From G965230615 sp965230615 (GTDB lineage Bacteria > Pseudomonadota > Gammaproteobacteria > HTCC5015): DNA of 64,000 nucleotides. Under the pieces are notes generated by a model. It ran no database searches and had not been told where the DNA came from. It saw nothing but the letters and a program-made list of their open reading frames with translations. This document shows positions 38,358 to 47,380 of the stretch, one piece after another; position 1 is the stretch's first letter; every line of letters starts with the position of its first letter. The DNA is taken from NCBI GenBank assembly GCA_965230615.1, contig OZ246012.1:1302001-1366000 (forward strand), read 5' to 3'. Position numbers and translations under genes: made by a program.

Positions 38358-40142
38358 CTATTTTTGTCTCTGCCTGCGGCGCAGAATATGACTCACCACC
38401 ATACGTAACTGGCCAGCATTTACTGGCTTATTTAATAATTTAAAATTATTTTCTTTAGCTTCCTGTTTAAGCTCAGCTGCAGTATCACCTGAAACAATAA
38501 TGCTGGGTATTGTTGTTGCCAGATGCTGATTGATCAACTTAATCGCCTGCACGCCCGTCTCATTGCCTTGTAAACGATAATCAGCAATAATCAATGCAGG
38601 TTGCTGTGGAATATCATTCAAGACAGCCAATGCCTCAGCAATATCAGCTGCACACACGAAAGACTGACAGCCCCAACTGTTTAACAGTGTTTGCATAGCA
38701 TCACGTACACTTTCTTCATCATCAATAATAACAATCCACGCATCTTCAAACTGCCAGTTACTGCTAGCATCATGCTCATTATTTTTTGAGGCTTTATTGG
38801 GATCACCTAAGGGTACACGCACACTGAACACTGATCCCTGACCAACTGTCGTACTGATATCAATGGGGTGTGACAACAAAGTACATAAGCGCTTTACAAT
38901 AGACAAACCCAAGCCTAAACCTTTCGCATTTTCATCCGCGCTATTGTCTAACTGGTAGAACTCTTCAAAAATATTCGCTTTCTCAACCGCCGGTATACCC
39001 GTACCGGTATCAATCACATCAATGAGTATTGTCTCTTGATCATCGCCCGTTGCTTTTAATTGAATTTTGCCAACAGTGGTATAGCGAATAGCATTGGTAA
39101 TTAAGTTATCCAATATTCTTTCCAGTAATATTGGGTCTGACTTAACAACAAGTTCGGATGTGCCAACGTCAAACTGTAGGTTTTTTGCCGCTGCCAATGG
39201 CGTAAAACGGACTTCCAAACGTTTAAATAATTCACTGACAGAAAAATCGACCACATTGACTTCCAACAAACCGGCATCAAGCTTGGTTACTTCTAATAAG
39301 CTTTGAAACAGATCATTAAGCGAAGTAACAGCCATTTTGATCTTTTGTGTCAACTCTTCTTTGCGCCCAATATCCTTCTCAGAACTCATTGCATCAATGT
39401 ACAGACCCAAAGCATGCATAGGCTGCCTGAGATCATGACTGGCAGCCGCCAGAAATTTAGACTTGGCTTTGTTAGCGCGCTCGGCTTCTAGCTTTTTCTT
39501 ACCTAGCTCTTCAGCCAAATACTGCTTTTCAAACTGTAACTCAATAGCATCGATAGTGGCATTTTCTGTTTTCGACCAAAACAACACAAATACCGGCATC
39601 ACAACCAAGCCGAGAAATGCACCAATCACCGCAAAGTAATCAATGCCCGTAAACTGCAAGGTGGTCGCCACAATAATAAATACGGGCAACAGCACTGCAA
39701 AAAAGTAGCGCTTATAAATAGCGCCGAGCGATGATATTCCCATCAGTACAAACATGGGTTGAAAGATCATAAATACCCGCATGGGATGGTCGATAAACAG
39801 CGACAATATCGAAAAGCTGCCCCAGGACAGCCCCATAATGAATGCCATCAATACAGTACGCTGGCCCCATAGCAGTACCTGCTCATCGCTTAAGTCTTGT
39901 TTGAGTAACCAAAGACTGGTGGTTAAACGAATAATAGAGAAAATTAAGATGACAACCAGCCAAATGACAAAGGAAATATCACTGCTGATAAAATATGCCA
40001 TGCCAAAGGCAACAAAAATTGCCAGGAAACTCATGTATTGAGTCACCGGCATTTCTCTGAATAATATCCGCATTTGCTCAACGCGAATACGGTCAGGCAC
40101 CGACTCGCTTGGAAATACGTCACGTAGTATTTTTTTTAACAA
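38358..40142 (-). CDS. Hybrid sensor histidine kinase/response regulator
   Basis: A 594-residue inner-membrane kinase. Six TM helices occupy residues 36-189, followed by a short coiled coil, a HisKA domain with AAASHDLRQPMHAL (H236), a HATPase with TNAIRYT and GLGLGLSIV, and a C-terminal receiver (about 464-590, IIADYRLQG acceptor). This layout (6TM-HK-REC with ASHDLRQP) is common in marine gammaproteobacteria. No DNA-binding regulator is adjacent, so the output is unknown. Confidence 0.9.
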   Translation of the reverse strand: MLKKILRDVFPSESVPDRIRVEQMRILFREMPVTQYMSFLAIFVAFGMAYFISSDISFVIWLVVILIFSIIRLTTSLWLLKQDLSDEQVLLWGQRTVLMAFIMGLSWGSFSILSLFIDHPMRVFMIFQPMFVLMGISSLGAIYKRYFFAVLLPVFIIVATTLQFTGIDYFAVIGAFLGLVVMPVFVLFWSKTENATIDAIELQFEKQYLAEELGKKKLEAERANKAKSKFLAAASHDLRQPMHALGLYIDAMSSEKDIGRKEELTQKIKMAVTSLNDLFQSLLEVTKLDAGLLEVNVVDFSVSELFKRLEVRFTPLAAAKNLQFDVGTSELVVKSDPILLERILDNLITNAIRYTTVGKIQLKATGDDQETILIDVIDTGTGIPAVEKANIFEEFYQLDNSADENAKGLGLGLSIVKRLCTLLSHPIDISTTVGQGSVFSVRVPLGDPNKASKNNEHDASSNWQFEDAWIVIIDDEESVRDAMQTLLNSWGCQSFVCAADIAEALAVLNDIPQQPALIIADYRLQGNETGVQAIKLINQHLATTIPSIIVSGDTAAELKQEAKENNFKLLNKPVNAGQLRMVVSHILRRRQRQK

Positions 40143-40529
40143 CTTATTAGCCCCGTGACAATATAATGTAGCCCATTTTTTATCGGCCTCGCTTACCCAC
40201 CATCATCAATATAGCAAGCTAGCGGAAATGCCTTCATTCTGCGCACATAATGCCACTCTCTGAGCGTAATTACTAGCAGCCAACCGGACTGAAATCGCAA
40301 ATAAACGACTCATTACCCACATATTCAGGCCTGATGACCGGAATTGAATTGCAAGTAATACTACGAGCTATGGCTGGCTTCGGGTGATCCACGAGTCAAT
40401 GCTGGAGAACATTTATACCACTAAAAGTATCGGTTAAACTGAGGGAGATTCACCATCGCCCTGATTTCGAAGTGTCCGTCAAATTGGGGCTGCCTCAACT
40501 CGTCCCTGAATATTTTATTGAGCGATTGA
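40143..40529. other. Intergenic region before the hybrid kinase
   Basis: 387 bp between the start of the hybrid kinase and the stop of the beta-helix lipoprotein, both minus strand. It should carry the kinase promoter. The middle part (about 40370-40500) resembles degraded coding sequence but no frame is long enough to assign. Confidence 0.4.
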
Positions 40530-42725
40530 TTAATTATTGAGGCTGAAAGGATCACTCTCAGGAAGAAAGCGCTCTAACTGCCTGCTGTAAATTCGAGGAG
40601 GCTCTGGAATAGAGTCCAACAACGCTGCTCTTGTATTGTGATGAATATAGCTATGGGTATCAATGTTATATTCCCACACCTCACCGGCACCGGCGCGGCT
40701 CTCGCGGTTTAATAAAACATCTCTCAAGCCATTAATTCCACTTGCTGGATTAAACAGCGCGGGCATAGCATCATCCCTGTAGTGAAATTCAACATTGGAT
40801 ACACTGAAAAACCGTGATGTATCATTACCCGATCCCTCTAATATGAATGGGAACGGGCCTCCACTTGTATCCACACCTTCAGAGAGATCATCAAACCAAA
40901 CTCGAGTATTCTGATGATAAACCTGATCTGTGTCTGGGTTTGTGGTCTCCTGATGTATATTGGGTATATTCATATTAATTAAGGTTGTTTGCCTATCACT
41001 ATCAATAGCGTTAGGGCTCGACATTACGATCATATCACTTACTTGCCCCCCTTCTCTGACCGTTGCACGGTTTCCACCTGCGTAACAATAATTGTCGATT
41101 AACACCACTCTTGCTCCTGTAGCAAGACGGAAACACCAATTGTCACCATCGGTCGCCTGGGTTATTCCCATGTTATTGTCGGCGATAACAACATCCGATG
41201 AGTGACTTAACAAGAAATTATTCCCTACAAATGAATGATTAGCTGAGGGACTATCCACCCCTGCGTTATAAATAACGTTAGAAATAATTGCGACTCTGGA
41301 AGAACTGGTTAGAACAATATTGGTGTTATGAGAACTTTGCCGATTGTTACGAGGTATAATTCCATTGTTAATTGTCAAACCTTCAATGGTAATGTCTTCC
41401 ACTGCTACTTGATTCGATGGGGCAGAAATAATTCCAACGCAACCGGGGCCAAGAACTCTGACTCTGCTGGAAGCAGCATGACTAGGGTGTGTGGTCGATA
41501 AAGATATTTCGTTAACACAAACACCGCTTGGTAAAATCAATTCAACGTTATGCCCGACCAGGTTTGCTGTACCTTGAATGGACTGGTCTAACGTAATCCG
41601 CACATCTCCCTGTGCAAACTCGGATCGTAAATCTGACAGCGTACTCACGTTGACTTCTCGATCAAAGTTACCCGGTAAAAGCGGGGGTTGTGGCGCTTCA
41701 ATGGGCAAAGCAGATAAATCAAGATCCGGATAAGAAGGGTAGGTATTATCAGAAGCGTTCGTGATAACAATGCTGATACTGGCTTCAGAGCTTCCGGCAT
41801 CATTCAGTGCTGTAATAGTATGAGTTGTTTCTGACTGAAGAGCAGTGGGCGTGCCATATATTTCACAAGTACTCAATTCAGATGAAACCCTGACCGCTAA
41901 GCCATCAGGCAACTCAGGGAGCGAGCTGCACTGGGTTAAATCCCCTCCACCATTATTAACAAAAGACAATACGCCAATGGATTCGTTAACAAAATAGGTT
42001 TGTAATGAAGGATTAGATAGATTCGGCGCCTCGAGTAAGCTGTCATCCGTAATAATAATGGTGATGTTGGCATCAGAACTTCCAGCGTCATTCGTTGCTC
42101 TGATGGTATAGCTGGTTTCTGCTTGTATAGCAGTAGGAGTACCATGGATTTCACAGGTACTCAAATCAGTGGATAGACTGACCGCCAAACCATCAGGCAA
42201 CTCGGGGAGTGAGCTGCATTGGGTTAAATCCCCTCCACCATTATTAACAAAAGACAGTACAACAATGGACTCGTTAACAACATAGGTTTGTAATGAAGGA
42301 CTAGATAGAGTCGGCGCCTCGAGTGAGCTGTCGTCAATAATAATAATGGTGATGTTGGCATCAGAACTTCCAGCGTCATTCGTCGCTCTGATGGTATAGC
42401 TGGTTTCTGCTTGTGTAGCAGTAGGAGCACCATGAATTTCACAAGTACTCAATTCAGATGAAACCCTGACTGCTAAGCCATCAGGCAACTCGGGGAGCGA
42501 GCTGCACTGGGTTAAATCCCCTCCACCATTATTGATAAACGGCAAAGCCGCAGTAGCTTCATTAACAGTGAAGGTCGTTGTTTGCCGATCCGATAAGTTC
42601 GGAGCCTCAGCATTGGCGGTGCCGGGGTCACTGCCGGGGTCGCTAAAAGGATCGCTTGAGCCTCCACCACCGCAGCCGAGCGGACCTATAATTACGAAAA
42701 ATAGTATCAATATTCGCTGGCACAT
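40530..42725 (-). CDS. Lipoprotein with three Ig-like repeats and beta-helix domain
   Basis: A 731-residue exported lipoprotein. The lipobox is IGPLGC (Cys18) followed by a GGGGSS flexible stretch. Residues about 40-330 hold three copies of a 96-residue cadherin/He_PIG-like repeat (FTVNE...LPFINNGGGDLTQCSSLPELPDGLAV). The rest (about 350-640) has the irregular short-strand, Asn-rich pattern of a right-handed parallel beta-helix (pectate-lyase-like), then a C-terminal tail. This fits a cell-surface carbohydrate-binding or lyase protein. No catalytic residues could be placed. Confidence 0.75.
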   Translation of the reverse strand: MCQRILILFFVIIGPLGCGGGGSSDPFSDPGSDPGTANAEAPNLSDRQTTTFTVNEATAALPFINNGGGDLTQCSSLPELPDGLAVRVSSELSTCEIHGAPTATQAETSYTIRATNDAGSSDANITIIIIDDSSLEAPTLSSPSLQTYVVNESIVVLSFVNNGGGDLTQCSSLPELPDGLAVSLSTDLSTCEIHGTPTAIQAETSYTIRATNDAGSSDANITIIITDDSLLEAPNLSNPSLQTYFVNESIGVLSFVNNGGGDLTQCSSLPELPDGLAVRVSSELSTCEIYGTPTALQSETTHTITALNDAGSSEASISIVITNASDNTYPSYPDLDLSALPIEAPQPPLLPGNFDREVNVSTLSDLRSEFAQGDVRITLDQSIQGTANLVGHNVELILPSGVCVNEISLSTTHPSHAASSRVRVLGPGCVGIISAPSNQVAVEDITIEGLTINNGIIPRNNRQSSHNTNIVLTSSSRVAIISNVIYNAGVDSPSANHSFVGNNFLLSHSSDVVIADNNMGITQATDGDNWCFRLATGARVVLIDNYCYAGGNRATVREGGQVSDMIVMSSPNAIDSDRQTTLINMNIPNIHQETTNPDTDQVYHQNTRVWFDDLSEGVDTSGGPFPFILEGSGNDTSRFFSVSNVEFHYRDDAMPALFNPASGINGLRDVLLNRESRAGAGEVWEYNIDTHSYIHHNTRAALLDSIPEPPRIYSRQLERFLPESDPFSLNN
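41860..42560. repeat. Three 288-bp direct repeats inside the lipoprotein gene
   Basis: The sequence GGGTTAAATCCCCTCCACC occurs at about 41933, 42221 and 42509, exactly 288 bp apart. Long stretches around each copy are nearly identical. This encodes the three 96-residue Ig-like repeats and indicates recent internal duplication. Confidence 0.85.
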
Positions 42726-42805
42726 AATTTCTCAGGCTACTCTGAAAAATACCGTGATTCAAGCGATAGATAGTGAGCCACTACGCATTTTTGAGGAGAA
42801 TTTTT

Positions 42806-43051
42806 ATGTCATCGTTGAGTTTTTCATATGTGGAAGGCCAAATTAAGCGTAAACAAACCCGTCGAGAAAAATTCTTGTCTCAAATGGATGAATTACCCCC
42901 ATGGAAAGACCTCCAGAAACCGATAAGCCGTTATTACTCAAAATCGGCCAGAGGCAGAAGATCCTACTCGCTATCATCAATGCTCCACATTCATTGCATG
43001 CAGTTTTTCTACAATTTGAACGATCCAGTTATAGTTGACCACTACCAGTGA
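42806..43051 (+). pseudogene. Truncated IS5-family transposase N-terminus
   Basis: About 81 residues beginning MSSLSFSYVEGQ, with the IS5-type opening RKQTRREKFLSQMDELPPWKDL and RGRRSYSLSSMLHIHCMQFFYNLNDPV. Full-length relatives are over 300 residues. Here the frame ends where a hairpin repeat begins at about 43045. A good ribosome binding site (GAGGAG) precedes the ATG, so this was once a functional start. The catalytic part and right end of the element are absent. Confidence 0.75.
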
Positions 43052-43181
43052 ACCTTCAGATTCACTGGGTGGATTAGTCTTTCTTATATCTCTCTTTAGC
43101 TATGTACATAAGCCTATAAAGTATCGTGCTGTTAGGTTGTGGGCTTTATAGACTTGTTAAATTCTGGGTGTCCTCAATTCA
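43045..43181. repeat. Copy 1 of a hairpin repeat ending in GGGTGTCCTCA
   Basis: About 137 bp that match 43240-43373 closely. It begins with the CCAGTGAA/TTCACTGG hairpin at the break point of the IS5 fragment, continues through CTATAAAG...CTTTATAG complementary arms, and ends in GGGTGTCCTCAATTCA. Confidence 0.8.
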
Positions 43182-43230
43182 TTTGGGAATACCTTAGCAA
43201 CAACCATCAGCCTTTATAGGCTGACTGCCC

Positions 43231-43373
43231 TTAATCCACCCAGTGAACCTTCGGTTCACTGGGTGGATTAATCTTTCTTATATCTCTTTGGCTATGTAAA
43301 TAAGCCTATAAAGTATCGTGCTGTTAGGCTGTGGGCTTTATAGACTCATTAAATTATGGGTGTCCTCAATTCA
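43231..43373. repeat. Copy 2 of the hairpin repeat, with a 19-bp perfect stem
   Basis: It begins with the perfect stem TTAATCCACCCAGTGAACC (43231-43249), a TTC loop and the exact complement (43253-43271). The sequence then follows copy 1 to the GGGTGTCCTCA end at about 43359-43369, 10 bp from the stop codon of the gene at 43378. The stem plus the following T-rich TCTTTCTTA could also act as a plus-strand terminator. Confidence 0.8.
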
Positions 43374-43377
43374 CTGT

Positions 43378-43884
43378 CTAATCACTACCAAAAATCAACC
43401 AAGAACCTTCACTGTCACCATCAAAACCCTTTAGAAATTTGGCACTTAGCCCCTGCATATCAATATCGATATCATCAATATCGATTTGTCTATCGACCGC
43501 CTCATCATGAACCACAGGCTCAAAGGAGCTTTCGTCTTTAGCCAAGCAGATATAAATAAAAGGTGGAGAAGAATATTCCACACCATTTAGCCAGTTAACT
43601 TCGATAACAAGGTAGGGTTTAGAGATAACACATGAATTAATACTTTGACTCAGTCGCAACCATAGTCTCAATAAAGCCAAGCCAAGTAAGACTTCTAGCC
43701 GAATACTAGAAAACCCAACATCGGGATAATCCTTATCAACATCAATAGGATGCCTATTAATATGCCATATCGACTCATCAGAGCTATTAAAATCTTCAAC
43801 AGTTTCATTCAGATCGTTATCTGAGAGCACTTCTTCTTGAATAATTTCGTAGTTCAACCTTTGATCACACCCCTGTAAACCCAA
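43378..43884 (-). CDS. Hypothetical acidic protein, possible second immunity protein
   Basis: A 168-residue protein with no recognised family, acidic at both ends. The start is uncertain: the TTG at 43884 overlaps the upstream membrane protein by 20 bp, and another TTG nine codons later is better spaced from a GGGGTG sequence. It is the last gene of a toxin-tip and immunity series, so an immunity or accessory role is likely (inference). A GGGTGTCCTCA repeat end lies about 10 bp after its stop. Confidence 0.55.
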   Translation of the reverse strand: MGLQGCDQRLNYEIIQEEVLSDNDLNETVEDFNSSDESIWHINRHPIDVDKDYPDVGFSSIRLEVLLGLALLRLWLRLSQSINSCVISKPYLVIEVNWLNGVEYSSPPFIYICLAKDESSFEPVVHDEAVDRQIDIDDIDIDMQGLSAKFLKGFDGDSEGSWLIFGSD

Positions 43885-44206
43885 TATAAAGCAATCCTAT
43901 AAAACCACATAGCAACCAAGAAGTTATTAATAAAAAAAACAACACATACGCCAACCAATCTTTGCTTACTTTTTGAGCAAAGACAAAAAACGTAATTATT
44001 ACCAGACTACTCACTATGAAATATATGATTGAAGCTGGCAACCACTTTAATGGAAACAAAAAAACTAATGGACCAATAACACTCCATAATAATGAAAGAT
44101 CAGCAGGGAACTCCTTAATCAAGACTGCATAAATAAGAGAAGCTGCCGATAAAAAAAAGTAGCTTAAAAGTAAGAATTTTTTATTGATATTATCTAATAA
44201 AGCCAT
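43865..44206 (-). CDS. Small polytopic membrane protein, candidate immunity protein
   Basis: A 113-residue protein with four hydrophobic segments (about residues 10-27, 35-52, 57-74 and 85-107). Its start overlaps the end of the orphan toxin tip by 13 bp, the same coupling seen for the other tip/immunity pairs here. Membrane immunity proteins usually protect against toxins that act on or cross the inner membrane. No family is recognised. Confidence 0.65.
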   Translation of the reverse strand: MALLDNINKKFLLLSYFFLSAASLIYAVLIKEFPADLSLLWSVIGPLVFLFPLKWLPASIIYFIVSSLVIITFFVFAQKVSKDWLAYVLFFLLITSWLLCGFIGLLYIGFTGV

Positions 44207-44896
44207 TGAATTGCCTCCGGTAAAGCTTTAATACGTTGCTCGCGTGTTGTAGGATCATTTGGCCCATTACCCCACTCCACCCAGGGAGTAACATCTTGCT
44301 TAATATGATCAATAGTTCCTGGTGGAGCCAAATCAAAAGTACCTTGGTTTACTATATCTGTAACTAAGTTACCACTACTATTATAAATAAGTTGCCAACC
44401 GCGATATGGATTTTCTATGCGCTTTAAGCACCTACCTCCAACACATTGATCTGGTTTCGTACCTCTCCAATCCTGATTACCTGATGTACCTATGTTGTGT
44501 GTGCCCGTTCCCCCCCAATTTTCAAACCACTTTTTCGGTAGATCCTCAACCTTTTTAAATCTATTATCCTGGTTTTTATTTCTTGTCCAATGCTCATCTC
44601 TCTTTTGGTTATCTTCAGAGGTAAACCTCTGACCAGCCACATCAGCAGCAAACTTCACAAACGCCTCACCATCACTCAATATCGCATGTGAAGCCAAGCT
44701 TCCTTCAGGAACGGATGTAATATTTGTGGATCCATCACCACCAATCATATACATTTGCTCATTACCATCAGCATCTTTCACGGTGATCAACTGAACTTTA
44801 TCACCCGCTTTGGTTTGGCCATATCCTCTGCCGGTTAAGCTATGCTTCTCCCCATTAATATCAACCGTCGTTTCTCTAACTTCCGGCTCATCCCCT
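44194..44896 (-). pseudogene. Orphan Rhs C-terminal toxin tip (module 3), no start
   Basis: The frame opens right after an in-frame stop with DEPEVRETTVDINGEKHSLTG, matching the variable-tip boundary of the full-length Rhs protein (VRETTVEIDGEKHTLTG). It goes on with KDADGNEQMYMIGGDGS and a tip (about the last 130 residues) ending NPYRGWQLIYNSSG...TPWVEWGNGPNDPTTREQRI. The nearest start is a TTG at 44790. It has no Rhs core or signal, so it is probably silent unless recombined into a full-length gene. The toxin activity is not recognised. Confidence 0.75.
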
Positions 44897-44937
44897 CACC
44901 GTGATTGTTAAAGTAAGCTTATTGGAAAAATAGTGGT

Positions 44938-44970
44938 AAAAGCAGCAAGCCTTGCGGCTTGCCAGCTTTT
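44938..44970. terminator. Likely terminator after the immunity gene at 45023
   Basis: A long stem with one bulge: AAAAGC-A-GCAAGCC and GGCTTGCC-AGCTTTT around a TTGC loop. On the minus strand it follows the gene ending at 45023 and leads into TTTTACC. It separates module 2 from module 3. Confidence 0.6.
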
Positions 44971-45022
44971 ATCGGCTTGACATTAATTGGGCGTCCATAT
45001 ATGTCCCAGACTACTGTTCTAC

Positions 45023-45505
45023 TTAGCCTTTATCTTGTTTTCCAGCGCTATAAAATATAAGAGCCAACTCACCGCCCGTTTCTTCGGGCGATAAAACTTT
45101 TATTACGAATTCACGATTCGGGAAAACTGCTGCAAGCTTGTAGCGCCACATTTCCGCTAGGCGGTCAGCTAAATACATATCCTCTTCTTCAGTGGTTTCA
45201 GCACTATTTCTCCCAAACAAAGAAGGAATTTCTACTAGATTAAATGATTGCTCCGTTTTAATCTTATTATCTTCATAACGATCCAGTGCTTCATATAATC
45301 GTTTCTTATCTGCATCATCTTCTATGGTTTCCCGTAAAAAAACCATTCCATCAATCTCTATAAATTCAGGCCAAAAGAGTTGAGAATAAAATAATGCATT
45401 GAAAGGTGATCCTTCTGCATGCAAAAAATCAAAATAATTGAATCCCGTTGAGTCACGGTTTTTATATTTTTGCTTAAAAATTGAGAGCAAGTCTGTGTAC
45501 GTCAT
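45023..45505 (-). CDS. Candidate immunity protein of module 2
   Basis: A 160-residue soluble, acidic protein with no TM or signal. No family is recognised with certainty. The general look (FNYFDFLHAEG, EIDGMVFLRETIEDD) is like cytosolic immunity proteins. It starts 3 bp after the orphan tip at 45509 ends, which marks it as that tip's partner. It ends before a hairpin terminator. Confidence 0.65.
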   Translation of the reverse strand: MTYTDLLSIFKQKYKNRDSTGFNYFDFLHAEGSPFNALFYSQLFWPEFIEIDGMVFLRETIEDDADKKRLYEALDRYEDNKIKTEQSFNLVEIPSLFGRNSAETTEEEDMYLADRLAEMWRYKLAAVFPNREFVIKVLSPEETGGELALIFYSAGKQDKG

Positions 45506-45508
45506 CGT

Positions 45509-46129
45509 TTAATAGCCTTTTGGTAGTTCATCGGGGCGAGGAGTTCGTGGCACTTTAGGTGGTGACCCTGGTCCTTTACCTGCTTTAGGTTCAAGAATAA
45601 ACGGAGGCTCAGTACCTCCGTGAGGCTTCCCTTCACCACGAAAACGTTTTACAGGGTTGCCAGCCCCATCAAATTCGGTATATCCAGTTACTTTCCCAGT
45701 TTTAGGGTCTCGCTTAAATTGGGTATGCGGTCCTTCTGCTTTAGGATCTGGCCCAAGTTTGTTTGTCCTCGGCTTTGTTCCCTTTGGAACCTCACTTGGC
45801 CCAGTATTTAACCCCTCAACAGCCTCCTCCTCAGCAGTTTCTCCATCAGACTCTCCACTACCTCCTTCCCCATCACCCTCTTTCTTAACACTCAATGCCA
45901 CACCAGGCCTATTCATAAAGTTGTTAGGATCAGATGGGTCAACAATCGAATCCAAGCAACCATTTGCATCACAACCACCTAGACCATCAGTATGTACTAC
46001 TAACAATATAATATTCAGTGGTCCTGCAAGCGGCCTTATAAAATTTGATAGCTTCTCGGATAACAGTTTTGCCTGTGTACCATTTAAACGACTCATACAT
46101 GAATTGGCCGTGTTTTGAGGACACCCCAA
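45509..46129 (-). CDS. Orphan Rhs toxin tip (module 2), polymorphic-toxin-24-like
   Basis: A 206-codon frame whose TTG start lies within a GGGGTGTCCTCA repeat end. An ATG at about 46096 is another start. It has a linker with acidic, Gly/Glu-rich sequence (about 80-115) and a C-terminal domain GPHTQFKRDPKTGKVTGYTEFDGAGNP...TPRPDELPKGY, like the polymorphic toxin type 24 family (Ntox24, possible nuclease). The Rhs core is missing on the 5' side, cut at the repeat end. It is probably a stored toxin tip with its immunity gene directly downstream. Confidence 0.65.
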   Translation of the reverse strand: MGCPQNTANSCMSRLNGTQAKLLSEKLSNFIRPLAGPLNIILLVVHTDGLGGCDANGCLDSIVDPSDPNNFMNRPGVALSVKKEGDGEGGSGESDGETAEEEAVEGLNTGPSEVPKGTKPRTNKLGPDPKAEGPHTQFKRDPKTGKVTGYTEFDGAGNPVKRFRGEGKPHGGTEPPFILEPKAGKGPGSPPKVPRTPRPDELPKGY

Positions 46130-46248
46130 ATTTTTACAGTCTATCGCACCAATCTCTCTAGATCTACATTTATAGAAGTTGCGAGATGCTTTCTAAGCTT
46201 CTAAGTTTGTCATTCAATTTCAATTTATTTACATAGGCATATCTAGTA

Positions 46249-47232
46249 ATGACTCAAGCCAGAAAAACACTAATCGCCATTGAAGACACACCTTATTACC
46301 ACATCACTTGCCGCTGTGTTCGTCGTGCTTTTCTCTGTGGCAAAGACCCTTACTCTGGCATTGATTACGAACATCGACGGCAATGGATGGTAGAGCGCAT
46401 TGCATTTTTGGCCGAGCTGTTTGCCATTGATATTTATGCCTATGCCATTATGTCTAATCATTATCACTTGGTTATTAAACTTAACCCTGAGCAGCTTAAT
46501 GATCTCAGCAATCGTGAAATTGCTGAACGCTGGTCTCAGTTATGCCAACCCTCTCTACTACTTGCTCGCTGGCTCAAACAAGAGTCTCTTAGTCAGGCTG
46601 AAATGACGCTTATTGAGCAGTGCATTCAAGAGTACAAAGACCGCCTCTGCAGTCTGAGTTGGTTTATGCGCTTTTTAAACCAGCATATCGCCTGCGTAGC
46701 GAACCAGGAAGACAATTGTACTGGCAGCTTTTGGGAGTCACGGTTTAAATCGCAAGCCCTACTTGATACAAGCGCGTTATTAACCTGCATGGCCTATGTT
46801 GACCTAAACCCTATTCGAGCTTGCATGGCCGATACCCCTGAAACTTCTGATTACACATCAATTCAAGCCCGGATAAAGACCGCAAAGCATCAGAGCCAAA
46901 AAACACTTATACCCTTAGCCCCTTTTATAGGAGCTGAGCATAAACATAAGCCCGAAGGCTTGCATTACTCATTACCTGATTACATCACCCTTGTCGACCA
47001 AACGGGGCGTGCTATACGTGACGATAAGCGTGGCTTTATTCATAATGACTTACCCCCCATCTTACAGCGGCTTTGCATCGACAGTGATGAATGGCTCATC
47101 AACTGCCGACATTTTGAGAGCCGCTTAGGCCGAGCTGTTGGACGAATCAATCATCTTATTCATCATGCCCAGCAGAAAAAACAGCATTGGTTTAAGCGAA
47201 TGCATGTTTTTGAGCATATGTTTTCAGCATAA
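46249..47232 (+). CDS. REP-associated tyrosine transposase (RAYT, IS200-like)
   Basis: A 327-residue Y1/HUH transposase. The HUH motif is MSNHYHLVIKL (H71, H73) and the catalytic Tyr is in TCMAYVDLNPIRA (Y183). A C-terminal extension of about 130 residues is present, as in the long marine gammaproteobacterial members. RAYTs act on single-stranded DNA and mobilise REP-type hairpins. Hairpins and GGGTGTCCTC ends occur on both sides and elsewhere in this locus, so these may be its substrates (inference). Confidence 0.9.
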   Translation: MTQARKTLIAIEDTPYYHITCRCVRRAFLCGKDPYSGIDYEHRRQWMVERIAFLAELFAIDIYAYAIMSNHYHLVIKLNPEQLNDLSNREIAERWSQLCQPSLLLARWLKQESLSQAEMTLIEQCIQEYKDRLCSLSWFMRFLNQHIACVANQEDNCTGSFWESRFKSQALLDTSALLTCMAYVDLNPIRACMADTPETSDYTSIQARIKTAKHQSQKTLIPLAPFIGAEHKHKPEGLHYSLPDYITLVDQTGRAIRDDKRGFIHNDLPPILQRLCIDSDEWLINCRHFESRLGRAVGRINHLIHHAQQKKQHWFKRMHVFEHMFSA

Positions 47233-47380
47233 ATTCACATTAGAAGATCAATTATTTTTATCTGCACTTCCTTGCCAGGAAGCAAACCTTTCTGCCCTTC
47301 TAATACTCCATATCGCTATATATAAATAGCTAACTTTTTCAATAGCAACAACTTATATACTTTTATCGTTAAAACAACTT

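Noticed and set aside
43045..43373. Possible CRISPR or attC array
   Set aside because: Only two copies, with unrelated 58-bp sequence between them, no cas or integron integrase gene, and the ends match the GGGTGTCCTCA repeat family instead.
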